NCBI GenBank assembly: GCA_032622095.1
Contig: CP136064.1
Coordinates: forward strand, 272,821,614 to 272,885,613
DNA: 64,000 nucleotides
From: Siphonodentalium dalli
Taxonomy: Eukaryota > Mollusca > Scaphopoda > Gadilida > Siphonodentaliidae
Direction: 5' to 3'
The notes beneath the pieces are model-generated. The model was not told the origin of the DNA, ran no database searches, and saw only the letters and a program-made list of their open reading frames with translations. The position numbers and the translations under genes were made by a program. Shown one piece after another: positions 33,870 through 46,861 of the stretch. The stretch's first letter is position 1; each line of letters opens with the position of its first letter.

Positions 33870-34354
33870 TGTAGCCACTCCGTTATTTTATGTGCCCATG
33901 AACATTGTCTGAATTAAATAGTTTCGTGATTCCAAGTTACGACGTGAACATTCAATAGTATATTGATCGGCGACCATATTATATACGGCAATTACTCCAT
34001 ACAGTAGGACTGCATCTTATTCTGCTGATATTTAATATATATTATTTATCCGGCATGCATTATGTGTTATGCGTATAGTACGAACGGCATTTCATTATGT
34101 GTTATGCGTATGTAGTACGAATTAGCATGAGTACAGAACTGATCTCAATCGGGGTTTAAGTTACTAGCTTTAGCATAGCTCATGTATACTCCATTTTGTA
34201 TTTGACAATACATATTTGATAATAAATTGTTGTTTTTGGGAACCAGTTACTTTTTCGATTGTGAATAGTTTGGTCTGATATCAGTTCCTTTGATAACCGG
34301 ACAAGTTTAAATTCTGCGAAAATCGACTTAATCATTGACAATTTCCACAACGAG
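33870..34354 (+). repeat. Leading segment of the 1.65-kb repeat family
   Basis: Blocks gttattttatgtgcccatga, gtcggcgacc-type atcggcgaccatatta, and ataaccggacaagttt are found inverted at about 58,680-58,800 and 57,480-57,510, in matching order. So the family extends left of the first tandem unit by at least 450 bp. Confidence 0.6.
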
Positions 34355-36024
34355 ATTCATACCAATCATGGCATGATCGATGGTCTGGCTTCATTCCGTG
34401 CTGTGTTGACTATTGTGACTTAGTATAAAAACACTGGCACATTTGCTGACGCGTGAGGATACAGGTACCATTAACACGAGCTTCGATGTCAACCAATAGT
34501 CACAATAATAACAACAACTCAACGAGCAGCTATTGCTATTATAATGTTGAAAATGCAGTTGACAGTGTTCAGAATCTGATTCAAGTGAGTTACACGAGAA
34601 GATATACATGTAATGTGTGCACCAGTGTAATTCACAAGAATTTCAATGTCAACAACAACCGCGCAGTGATGGATGATCACATATCATCAATTCCAACTTT
34701 ACATTCACACAGACCAATTCATCCCGTGTTTATCAATTTTCATTGAAACGTGTGGATATGAGATATTGTCATTATTCGCCATGTTATTGTGTCAAGTTAC
34801 CGGTATTACGACAATTTACCGGAAGTACACTATTGGTGTGATGTTCTTATCAAACCAACTTTGGCTAACTCACTGATATTACATGGAAAATATGCGACTA
34901 CATGAGAACATTGTCGTCAAGTCATTGGGCACAGTTGTTATGGGATCTGCTGTTGTCTTGGGGGTTCCAATCCAAACTAGCTGTTATTGATACCGGTATA
35001 TACTGTACCAGTCAAAATAAGTGGTATATTAAGCGAGCTATTTTCGCGCTCAATATCGCAATAATATTGCAAATGGAAACGCTTATAAGCATGTCGCTTG
35101 TGATATTATTGAAAAATTTTGCAATTAATGTCTAATATTATATAAATATAACACTATCGGGTCTGTATGAAATTTAGCGCGCTTAGTATCGCAATATTTT
35201 GCGTTCAATATGGCACTAATAAGCGGGACAGATTGTTGGTATTGTGCTATAACCACACGTTTTTCTAAATTAAGCACGCTCAGTATCGCAAGTTTACAAG
35301 TGACTGGACAATTTCACGCCTTATATGTTACCAAAAAGTATGTCATTAAGATATTTAACTTTTACATGTACATACATTTGTGTTTTAACTGTGAAACATG
35401 TAGCTTTTTATGGCTTAAAGGGCATGCCGATTCATGTTTTAGAATTGTCGAAATTAGTATTACCCATAACTAAATAGTGAAGGGTTGGCTTATCAGTTAT
35501 TACTAGTATCGTTTCTTATTTACAGCCATATGTATACAGTAGTGAAAGGGTTTCAAAGGCGAACACATTACGCGTGCGTAGCCTTTTCCGGATTAAATTC
35601 TATGAGTCAGATACACCAAGCTTGATCCTCTGCAAACTGCAAAGTTTCATAATTATCGTCTATCACTTTATGAATTGAGGATTTACATTTCATCTAAACT
35701 ATGATCATAACATACGAACTAAGATGTATTTTTCAATTACGAATAATACTATTTTCGACCATTCAAAAAATATGAATCGTAATGTCTTCCGGGAAATCAT
35801 ATTGCCACCATGGGAACCTGGCTAATTCTATGGTAAATTAGCATATAAAGAGCAAAACATTGACCCATGAACAATACCATTGGTCTGACCTTTATTAGTT
35901 ACGGCCTTTATATTAATTGAATGGTGCTGGACCGTAAACAATACAACGGTCTGACAGTTACTGGTTACGGTCTGCCAGTTACTTTAACGGGTTCTTACCG
36001 TGGAACATGCTACGGTCTTATCGC
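34355..36024 (+). repeat. 1.65-kb tandem repeat, copy 1
   Basis: First of three head-to-tail units, each starting attcataccaatcatgg. It differs from copies 2 and 3 at scattered positions and a few small indels. Contents: an aataacaacaa tract, a segment with alternating gcgctta and tattgcg motifs, and an end block with accgtaaacaatacaacggtc. The short open frames in it decay between copies and are not genes. Confidence 0.92.
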
Positions 36025-37676
36025 ATTCATACCAATCATGGCATGATCCATGGTCTGGCTTCATTCGGTGCTGTGTTGACTGTTGTGACTTAATATCAAA
36101 ACACTGGCACATTTGCTGACGCTTGAGGATACAGGTACCATTAACACGAGCTTCGATGTCAACCAATAGTCACAAAAATACCAACAACAACTCAACGAGC
36201 AGCTATTGCTATTATAATGTTGAAAATGCAGTTGACAGTGTTCAGAATCTGATTCAAATGAGTTACACGAGAGGATATACATGTAATGTGTGCACCAGTG
36301 TAATTCACAAGAACTTCAATGTCAACAACAACCGCGCAGTGATTGATGATCACATATCAACAATTCCAACTTTACAATCACACAGACCAATTCATCCCGT
36401 GTTCATCAATTTTCATTGAAACGTGTGGATATGAGATATTGTCATTATTCGCCATGTTATTGTGTCAAGTTACCGGTATTACGACAATTTACCGGAAGTA
36501 CACTATTGGTGTGATGTTCTTATCAAACCAACTTTGGCTAACTCACTGATATTACATGGAAAATATGCGACTACATGAGAACATTGTCGTCAAGTCATTG
36601 GGCACAGTTGTTATGGGATCTGCTGTTGTCTTGGGGGTTCCAATCCAAACTAGCTGTTATTGATACCGGTATATACTGTACCAGTCAAAATAAGTGGTAT
36701 ATTAAGCGAGCTATTTTCGCGCTCAATATCGCAATAATATTGCAAATGGAAACGCTTATAAGCATGTCGCTTGTGATATTATTGAAACATTTTGCAATTA
36801 ATGTATAATATTATATAATTATAACATTATCGGGTCTGTATGAAATTTAGCGCGCTTAGTATCGCAATATTTTGCGTTCAATATGGCACTAATAAGCAGG
36901 ACATATTGTTGGTATTGTGCTATAACCACACGTTTTTCTAAATTAAGTACGCTCAATATCGCAAGTTTACAAGTGACTGGACAATTTCACGCCTTATATG
37001 TTACCAAAAAGTATGTCATTAAGATATTTAACTTTTACATGTACATACATTTGTGTTTTAACTGTGAAACATGTAGCTTTTTATGGATTAAAGGGCATGC
37101 CGATTCATGTTTTAGAATTGTCGAAATTAGTATTACCCATAACTAAATAGTGAAGGGTTGGCTTATCAGTTATTACTAGTATCGTTTTTTATTTACAGCC
37201 ATATGTATACAGTAGTGAAAGGGTTTCAAAGGCGAACACATTACGCGTGCGCAGCCTTTTCCGGATTAAATTCTATGAGTCAGATACACCAAGCTTGATC
37301 CTCTGCAAACTGCAAAGTTTCATAATTATCGTCTATCACTTTATGAATTGAGAATTTACATTTCATCTAAACTATGATCATAACATACGAACTAAGATGT
37401 ATTTTTCAGTTACGAATAATACTATTTTCGACCATTCAAAAAATATGAATCGTAATGTCTTCCGGGAAATCATATTGTCACCATGGGAACCTGGCTAATT
37501 CTATGGTAAATTAGCATATAAAGAGCAAAACATTGACCCATGAACAATACCATTGGTCTGACCTTTATTAGTTACGGCCTTTATATTAATTGAATGGTGC
37601 TGGACCGTAAACAATACAACGGTCTGCCAGTTACTTTAACGGGTTCTTACCGTGGAACATGCTACGGTCTTATCGC
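36025..37676 (+). repeat. 1.65-kb tandem repeat, copy 2
   Basis: Second unit, nearly identical to copy 3 over its length and slightly more different from copy 1, pointing to a recent duplication. Non-coding. Confidence 0.93.
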
Positions 37677-39350
37677 ATTCATACCAATCATGGCATGATC
37701 CATGGTCTGGCTTCATTCGGTGCTGTGTTGACTGTTGTGACTTAATATCAAAACACTGGCACATTTGCTGACGCTTGAGGATACAGGTACCATTAACACG
37801 AGCTTCGATGTCAACCAATAGTCACAATAATAACAACAACAACTCAACGAGCAGCTATTGCTATTATAATGTTGAAAATGCAGTTGACAGTGTTCAGAAT
37901 CTGATTCAAGTGAGTTACACGAGAGGATATACATGTAATGTGTGCACCAGTGTAATTCACAAGAACTTCAATGTCAACAACAACCGCGCAGTGATTGATG
38001 ATCACATATCAACAATTCCAACTTTACAATCACACAGACCAATTCATCCCGTGTTCATCAATTTTCATTGAAACGTGTGGATATGAGATATTGTCATTAT
38101 TCGCCATGTTATTGTGTCAAGTTACCGGTATTACGACAATTTACCGGAAGTACACTATTGGTGTGATGTTCTTATCAAACCAACTTTGGCTAACTCACTG
38201 ATATTACATGGAAAATATGCGACTACATGAGAACATTGTCGTCAAGTCATTGGGCACAGTTGTTATGGGATCTGCTGTTGTCTTGGGGTTCCAATCCAAA
38301 CTAGCTGTTATTGATACCGGTATATACTGTACCAGTCAAAATAAGTGGTATATTAAGCGAGCTATTTTCGCGCTCAATATCGCAATAATATTGCAAATGG
38401 AAACGCTTATAAGCATGTCGCTTGTGATATTATTGAAACATTTTGCAATTAATGTATAATATTATATAATTATAACATTATCGGGTCTGTATGAAATTTA
38501 GCGCGCTTAGTATCGCCATATTTTGCGTTCAATATGGCACTAATAAGCAGGACATATTGTTGGTATTGTGCTATAACCACACGTTTTTCTAAATTAAGTA
38601 CGCTCAATATCGCAAGTTTACAAGTGACTGGACAATTTCACGCCTTATATGTTACCAAAAAGTATGTCATTAAGATATTTAACTTTTACATGTACATACA
38701 TTTGTGTTTTAACTGTGAAACATGTAGCTTTTTATGGATTAAAGGGCATGCCGATTCATGTTTTAGAATTGTCGAAATTAGTATTACCCATAACTAAATA
38801 GTGAAGGGTTGGCTTATCAGTTATTACTAGTATCGTTTTTTATTTACAGCCATATGTATACAGTAGTGAAAGGGTTTCAAAGGCGAACACATTACGCGTG
38901 CGCAGCCTTTTCCGGATTAAATTCTATGAGTCAGATACACCAAGCTTGATCCTCTGCAAACTGCAAAGTTTCATAATTATCGTCTATCACTTTATGAATT
39001 GAGAATTTACATTTCATCTAAACTATGATCATAACATACGAACTAAGATGTATTTTTCAGTTACGAATAATACTATTTTCGACCATTCAAAAAATATGAA
39101 TCGTAATGTCTTCCGGGAAATCATATTGTCACCATGGGAACCTGGCTAATTATATGGTAAATTAGCATATAAAGAGCAAAACATTGACCCATGAAAAATA
39201 CCATTGGTCTGACCTTTATTAGTTACGGCCTTGATATTAATTGAATGGTGCTGGACCGTAAACAATACAACGGTCTGACAGTTACTGGTTATGGTCTGCC
39301 AGTTACTTTAACGGTTTCTTACCGTGGAACATGCTACGGTCTTATCGCAT
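37677..39350 (+). repeat. 1.65-kb tandem repeat, copy 3
   Basis: Third unit. At its end the sequence runs on into a gtttaacgatcaactgttgg block that also borders the inverted copy at 56.1 kb, and 66 bp later the giant palindrome begins. Confidence 0.93.
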
Positions 39351-39410
39351 GTTTAACGATCAACTGTTGGCAGCGATGTTGTGCGACTCAGACCGTTGAA
39401 GCGGCGTGGA
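39351..39410 (+). repeat. Terminal block of the 1.65-kb repeat family, left flank of the palindrome
   Basis: It carries ttggcagcgatgttgtgcga and cagaccgttgaagcg, matching the reverse complement of two tandem blocks at about 56,085-56,225. The same block type resumes after the palindrome at 53,536. Confidence 0.75.
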
Positions 39411-39416
39411 AATATG
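39411..39416 (+). repeat. Target site duplication AATATG, left
   Basis: AATATG directly precedes the palindrome's TGATGATAAGG end and is repeated exactly after its other end at 53,530-53,535. Confidence 0.7.
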
Positions 39417-39639
39417 TGATGATAAGGCCCCCGTTTGGGGCCATTTCAGGAACGATAACTCTATTCTCTGCAGTACTCCCGTCTAGACAGTTTGACCTAC
39501 ATTCTCTGCAGTACTACCGTTGGTGTTTGACCTATATTCTCCGCCCACGCATTGCATCATGGTCTATTTGTATGCCGGTTGTGCATGTCCGGACATGACC
39601 CGTTGGTTATATCCAATGGGATAATGTTAAAGTGACACT

Positions 39640-39960
39640 CGCATTGAAAACTTCAAAAAATTCAAAACTTCAAAAATTTCAAAAACTTCAAAAACTTCAA
39701 AAATTTCAAAAATTTCAAAAACTTCAAAATTTTCAAAAACTTCAAAAATTTCTAAAATTTCAAAAACTTCAAAAATCTCAAAAAATTTCAAAAAAGTTTA
39801 AAAACTTCAAAATACTCAAAAATTTCAAAAAACTTAAAAAACTTTTCAAAAAGAAACAAAAATGAAAAACAGAAAAAAATTCATAAATTAAAAAAATATG
39901 AAAAACTTAAAAAACTTCAACTTTTTCTAAAATTCAAAAATAATTTAAAATTAAATTAAA
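39640..39960 (+). repeat. A-rich low-complexity tract, left arm
   Basis: Short units of ttcaaaaa and cttcaaaaa, decaying toward the right. The open frame through it (KLQKFQK repeats) is a by-product. Mirrored at about 52,985-53,305. Confidence 0.85.
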
Positions 39961-40829
39961 ATTAACTGTCTTTTAATATATCTAACCCACTGCCACTTCT
40001 AAGGGTTCCACACTACACCTGAGGGGATATTGAGTGGTCTACACACGTCTCCTAAACCCTAGAATAAGATCCAGCCCATAAGAAACACTGCCTCCTGCAA
40101 TGCCTGTCATTCGAATCTGACGCAATCACTACTTCTGGCGCAATGCCTGAGTCATTCGAATCTGGCGCAATCCCTACTTCCGGCGCAACGCCTGAGTCAT
40201 TGGAATCTGACGCAATCCCTCGTGAAACCTACCGGCTGACTCCACACCCATCGGCTAAACGTTGTATCACATGCTTATTATTTGATCATATCGTGGAAAT
40301 TCAATGTTTTGTCATCACTCATGAGATATAACCCATATCCACAGAAAAAGGGTGGATATCCTCTATTTATTTATAATTTTTTCTTTGTTATCTTTTTTTT
40401 ATCCCTCTTTTTTATCTACCACTTCCTGTTTTTATTCGCTCTTCTTTTTCTTACAACTTCTAATCCCTCATAATCTTCGAATATCCACTTTCATCTCCAA
40501 GTTTTTGAAAAAATTCCTTGTTTAGTAGCACCTCCAGATGGGCTCTATAGAATTTGAACGAGGCATCCATCTTGGATATTACTCTTTATATGACTAAATC
40601 CGTTAGCACGCTCTACAGATGGCATATAGGTAGCACGCTCTACAGATGTCATATAGGCCTCTTCACATCTTGTTTTCCATAATTTATTCATTCCTAATCG
40701 CTCCATTGACTGTAACAAATTAAATTACCCCCTCCCCCTGTATTTAGAATACATCCTTGATTATTAATATTTCCTCCTTTCATGGTGTGCATGTTCCTTG
40801 GGACATCTTTGCTAATGTGAAGCCACACC

Positions 40830-40830
<1 letters not shown>

Positions 40831-40861
<31 letters not shown>
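40831..40861. repeat. TA microsatellite, left arm
   Basis: A run of TA dinucleotides. The mirrored copy at about 52,088-52,112 is slightly shorter, so the two arms have diverged in microsatellite length. Confidence 0.85.
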
Positions 40862-40864
<3 letters not shown>

Positions 40865-41808
40865 ACTTTAAAAGCCCGCGAAAATATTACTCATATTATA
40901 GACTTCCCTTTGAAGACCTTTGTATGTGACAATGATCCGTAATATTGTTTCTAAGTGACACTGGCCAGTGAAACTGATACTACGGGTATGAACTAGCCAA
41001 CTTCACATCGTAACAATAATAAAAGGGACACTTCATCTATATCAGTCTCAAAACGTGTTGGTACACATCTGTGTGGAAACTAAAACCAATCACTCTTCGT
41101 CCGTCATCCGTACATAATTGTAATATAATTTTCTCAGAAACCACGGGATCCCTTTGGCTGAAATTTGGTCTCAACATGGGATAAGAAATTATCCATGGAA
41201 GACAACAGTGTCCGTGTGGGGAGAAGCTTCGTAGTGTTTCGCTGTCGCCATGGTGTTTGTTTGGGTATAGGCATGGGTGGTGAGTGTGGTTCTCATATGG
41301 TCTGAACTAGCCTTTACTGACTGAGGTCATTTAGTGCACATGTCATCACTTCACTGATAACCATTATATGGTCAAATCCCTACAATATCAAACGCAATGT
41401 TTCAATAATGGGTTTTCTTAAAATTTTGACTAAATATTGGTTATATTATACGCATCAGCGATCCTTCTTAATAACGCTCTGTATATTTTCAAACGCATTG
41501 CACTAAATGGGTTTGGAATAGCCATACAGGAAAGGAGAAACTGAGGTCCTGGGTAGGTCGACTGCATATAGCAGTATATATGGGATACAGACATGGACAG
41601 CAATGGGTTCCTCGTGGCTTCTGGCCTACACATGACATATTAAAGTTAACCACACCCATCGGCGCGCCTTTAATGGGCTATGAAGCGCCATACAGGCTCG
41701 AATCATGGCCTTCGCCATGTGTTTCTATTTGAACCCACATTAGTAACTAAATCAAATCTTTCTCTCCAGGTTGTTTCACGCCATAACCTTGATTTGGAAA
41801 GCTTGAAG

Positions 41809-42168
41809 GGCTAATTAAGCTTCACTTTAAATCCCAACATTTTCTTATTTGAAGAACGTATCTGGTTAACCATGTCCACCATAGTAAGCTCATTTAATTC
41901 AAAGAGCTTCACAGATAGTCCCACTAGTAATGATGTGTTGTTATTTACTGCAGAAATGGTCATATAGAATACAATACAACACATTTTGGTCACATACCTT
42001 AAAGGTGCACGTCACTTTCGCAAGATATCGAACTGACCATGTATACAGTGGAATGACATGTCGGGTATCAAATGTATAATCAGTTCCAGTATTTCGTCCA
42101 TAAGGCAGTTTTGGTTGTAACATCATTGTGTATGACGGTTCATTCATATGATACCTTAGCGGTTGCAC
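41809..42168 (-). other. Possible decayed two-exon coding piece, left arm
   Basis: On the minus strand an open frame (LPYGRNTGTDYTF, then SVRYLAKVTCTFK) runs to a strong donor AAG|GTATGT. A good acceptor (atttctgcag) follows 50 bp on, leading to a second frame with SLLVGLSVKLFELNEL and VKLN-stop. The phases do not join (splicing as seen gives an immediate TAA), so it is at best a broken remnant. The right arm has the same arrangement at 50,782-51,139. I do not recognise the protein. Confidence 0.25.
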
Positions 42169-42295
42169 ACGATAATGTCTGGTGTATTTTATGTCTTATA
42201 TCATGTATATTAATTGCTCCATGGATGGTAGGAGTATGGCATTGGTGTCTGGTTCTTCGATGTATTCTAGTCATAGTTCATTCATATTATTACTC

Positions 42296-43690
42296 TAAAA
42301 TCTCCATTAAATGGAGAAACTAAAGAGCCCATATTATGTAGACTAGTGTATAAATACTTACTTCATGCATTATTTTCATCAATTATATGTATTATAACTC
42401 CCATCAAGATAGGCTGTTATACAGAGGAAACAAAGCATGTACCAAGTGACAGTCTGTACCAAGTGACAGTCTCATGTCACGAAAGGCCTACTATGTGGAC
42501 ACATTTTTTTATCAAAACGCTCTATTATGTAGGGGGTTATCAACCATTGGTCTGGAAAAGGCATACGAGCGGAAGGCGTGTATACACATTTATTCGATGT
42601 ACTCTTTAATCGTCGATTTCTCTTTATTGTCGTTAATTTATAGCATTATTAGTAGGAATCTAAACTCGCCGTTATATTGAGAAAATAATGCGTCAATACC
42701 AGTCAATACTGCTTTATTGGCGGTAAATGAAATTATTGAATCATGTATCGCAGCTAAACAAGCGAGACAACTGATTAACACAAAAATTAGTAATATTTCT
42801 GAAGCCTTGAGTGGGTTGTAATACACAGTGTGAATTTTCATTATTGCTACCATTTAAGGAAACATGCCCCCAATAGGGCTACTATGCGAACACATGTCTA
42901 TATTAATTTCACATATTCCTTACCGTTCATTCATATATACTCCAAGCTCTCTGTTAATACAGAGGCATCAAAACATTGGTCTGGAAAAGACCTACTATGT
43001 GGATGCGTTTATACATATTTACTTGATGTATTCTTTAATTGTTCATTTCTCTTTATCATCGTTCATTTATAGTATTATTAGAAGAAATTTAGTCTAAAAT
43101 CTCCATTACATGGAGACAATAAAGAGCCCATATGGTGTAGACTAATGCATAAATACTTCATGTATTCTTTTCACCAATTATATGTATTGTACATCCTATA
43201 CATTTAGTCTGTTATACAGAGGAAACAAAGCATGTACTACGTGGCAGTTTCATATGACGATAAGACCTACTATGTGAACACATGTGCATATTAATTTCAC
43301 ATATTCTTCTCAAAACGCTCTATTTTATACGGGGGGTATCAAACATTGGTCTGGAAAAGGCCTGCTATGTGGACGCGTGTATACATATTGACTTCATATA
43401 TGTATTCATAGTTCATTTCTCTTAATTGTCGTTCATTTAATAGCATTATTAGTAGAAATATAGTCTAAAACCGTCGGTATATGGAGAATATATAGCGTCA
43501 ATACTGTTTTATTGTTGGTAACTCAAATTATTGCATCATGTATCGCAACTAAACAAGCGAGATAACTAATAAATTCTTAATAGTTCTGATGTCTATGGCA
43601 GTTCACACAGTGTATATTTTCATTGTTGTTACCATTTTAGTGCATACATTACTGATTTCTGTGTAAGAACGCCGGTCTCCATTGTTGTTA
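42296..43690 (+). repeat. About 800-bp tandem duplication inside the left arm
   Basis: Two diverged units start near 42,296 and 43,093, both with taaaatctccatta, aaagagcccatat, gttatacagaggaaacaaagc, ggtctggaaaag and an aaacaagcgaga block in the same order. Mirrored in the right arm at about 49,257-50,651. Confidence 0.75.
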
Positions 43691-44929
43691 TGATTGTGCC
43701 TATAACTGTCCATATTCTTAAAGCAAGTACGGTACCTCTATGTGATATGATCTATAAAAATTTCCATTTTCACAGGTAAATCACGTATAAACGCTCTTTA
43801 ATGTATAGTTAAACTGAGTTTCACATGCAGGGCTATGTCTTTGTGGGCTATATCCGTGGTATACTTCAGTATATACACGAAGTGAATGTGTTCTAAGTAT
43901 GCGTATCTGATTTATGTATACGTCCGTGTTTCTTAAAGCAAAACCAATACATATTAGTGCGTTATATTATGATGTACATTAAGTGCCCTTTTCACTGTTA
44001 AATCAAGTAAAAAAGCCCTCTACTATAGTTAACTATCCAGTTCCACATACGCTATAAGCTCTATGGTGGTCCGGTGTGTCTTATCAATATGCCATTATAT
44101 GCACGAATGTAATGTGTTCAAATATGTGGGTTATGATGTATACTTTAATGTTAAAGTATATAAGCACTCTTTAAGATATGCATATGCAGAATGTTGCCTC
44201 TTTACACTGACAGAAAAAAAAAGGAATATATAATTTTGAGTACTACTCTTCATAAAACGTTAGAAAACCATAATCTAACAACGAATATCGAAGAACAATG
44301 TAATTACTTGATAAGCATTGTAAATATTTCGTCTGTTTTAAATAAAATGGAAATATTTCGTCTATTTGAAATACAGTTGGAAGCAACAATCAAGTATTTA
44401 AATGAAATTTGGACCAAAATCTTATAATTTGAGAAAACGTATATAATTTCTATCGAAGTCTTATAATAAAGGGAGGCTTTGTGCGAATCCATTCGGTCTA
44501 ATGTGTGAATGTGTTCATCATCGCAAATATAATGATGCAGAAATGAATATTTCCTAGAAAAATGTTAACATAGCTTGTATTTAACCGAAATAATATAGCA
44601 TTTGAGTTAAAATGTTTCATATTAGGACCATAACGAACCAATGCATAAAAATACAATATTTTGTTTTTCATTCTCGATCAAAATAATGCAGAGTTGTCAA
44701 TTATCAACAAAAAACAAATACTTTGAAACAAAAACGATGACATAAGAACGAATATCCAAGAGCTAGTGTGAAAATAACCCTCACATTTATAAAAAAAAAC
44801 AATAAAATTAAAGTTTTCGAGTAAGTCCTTCAAATTTATTGAATGTTTTCGTCTATGTTGGATCAAATTTGACACAAAAATCAATTAGCTCACTAACAGT
44901 TCGCGCAATATCTCATATTTTGAGAAAAC

Positions 44930-46080
44930 GTTTGCAATTTTAGACAACAATATTGCTAGTGAAGGTGAATATTTCATCCTGGAACTCATGAAATATGATA
45001 AAAATAGATGTAAAGACACTTCACGAGCCCTCATATATTTGAGTTATGAACATAAAGTCATCTCATAGTGCCATTGTACCCCATAATTTGGTCAGGAGAA
45101 ATATGTATTTCATATTTGACCCTTCATCTGTGGTAAAAAATGAATTAAGGGACATGGGAGTGGTGTCCCTGGACATTAACCTAGAGCATAAATTGACTCA
45201 ATTATGCAATTTTAGGCAACATTCTTGCCAGGGAAAGTGTATATTTCATGTTGGAACTCATCCAATGTGATAAACATGCATCATAAGACACTTAATGAGC
45301 TCTGATGACTTTGAGTTATGACAACAACGGCATCTCATACTAGATTGTAAGCCATAATTTGGTCAGGAAAAGTGTAAATTTCATATTTTATCCTACATGT
45401 GTTTTAACAATCAATGTAATTACACCCCATCGGTCGCCTAGACACAGCGTAAATGTTCTCAAGTTTTCAATTGTAGGCCACAATGTCGGCAGTGAAGGTA
45501 AACATTTCATGTTGGAACCCATGAAATGTGATAAAATGGATAAAAAGACACTTCCTGAGTCCTTATGACTGAGTTATGAACATAAAGGGAACTCATAGTG
45601 TATTGTAGGTCATAATTTGGTCAGGAAAATTGTAAATTTCATGTCTTAAGCTCCATGTGTTTTTAAAATATATGTAATTACAACCATTGGGTCCCTAGAG
45701 ATCAATCCACAGTCCATATGTAGTCCATATGCAATTTTAGGGAACAGTTTTGCTAGTGAAGGTGAACATTCCATGCTGGAACTCATGAAATATGATAAAA
45801 ATAGATGAAAAGACACTTTCTGAGGCCTTGGTCGGGAGAAATGTGTATTGTATTTTGACCCTTGATGCGTGGTAGCAATCAATGAAATTACACCCCATGG
45901 TATCCTCAGATATGAAGCAACATCATAAATGCACTCAGTTTTGGCAATTTAGACAACATTGTTGATGGGGAAGTTGTACATGTCATGTTGGAACTGGTGA
46001 AATGTGATAATAATTGATCAAAAGACACTCGATGAGCCCTGATGGGTTTCAATTATGGTCATAAAGGCATATGATAGTGT
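44930..46080 (+). repeat. About 265-bp satellite, five units, left arm
   Basis: Units are marked by gcaattttag-caaca--ttgc at about 44,935, 45,207, 45,470, 45,730 and 45,944, each followed by gtgaa-g-g-a-atttcatg-tggaactcatgaaat and aaaagacacttc. Periods are 272, 263, 260 and 214 bp. It lies close to the palindrome centre. Confidence 0.8.
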
Positions 46081-46456
46081 CATTATACAACGGGGAAATT
46101 TGGGAAGCGCTAACAAAGCGTATCTGCACGGTGTTATACGAATCAAAATGATCCTGATATAAGAAATGCAATCTAGATCATACTCAGTATCTTCGTATCG
46201 ACTGAATATATCGTTATTCGATGGTGTTCCTGGCATACCTCCGTCTTTACTTTTCTTATGCTTTTGTAGATTGTAGTTCGACGATAATATCTTTATGCAC
46301 AAATGGCACCCGTGTATTGTCTCGAATCATGGGAAGAACTATCGTCCTTATACCAGCGAAAAGATGAGCAAATATGGTGTGGTATTATAAACTCGCCGCG
46401 TTCGTACCTCTATTTATCGTTTAGAGTAATTGTTCTTAGATAAAAAAATAGGCGCG

Positions 46457-46484
46457 CGTGCGGCCCCCTCATCCCCACTGCCGC
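46457..46484. other. 28-bp spacer at the centre of the palindrome
   Basis: GC-rich, unlike the surrounding DNA, and bordered on each side by ggcgcg / cgcgcc plus an A or T run. The left border lacks a two-base AC present on the right, the first arm difference outward from the centre. Confidence 0.85.
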
Positions 46485-46861
46485 CGCGCCTATTTTTTTG
46501 TATCTAAGAACAATTACTCTAAACGATAAATAGAGGTACGAACGCGGCGAGTTTATAATACCACACCATATTTGCTCATCTTTTCGCTGGTATAAGGACG
46601 ATAGTTCTTCCCATGATTCGAGACAATACACGGGTGCCATTTGTGCATAAAGATATTATCGTCGAACTACAATCTACAAAAGCATAAGAAAAGTAAAGAC
46701 GGAGGTATGCCAGGAACACCATCGAATAACGATATATTCAGTCGATACGAAGATACTGAGTATGATCTAGATTGCATTTCTTATATCAGGATCATTTTGA
46801 TTCGTATAACACCGTGCAGATACGCTTTGTTAGCGCTTCCCAAATTTCCCCGTTGTATAAT

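Noticed and set aside
34453-38797. Repeated small open frames in the three 1.65-kb units as a gene family
   Set aside because: They vary in start, stop and frame between copies, have low-complexity N-rich or biased content, and exist only because the DNA unit is duplicated.
39632-39865. Lys/Gln/Phe-repeat protein (KLQKFQK)
   Set aside because: It is a translation of a short A-rich tandem repeat, with no start context or conserved sequence.
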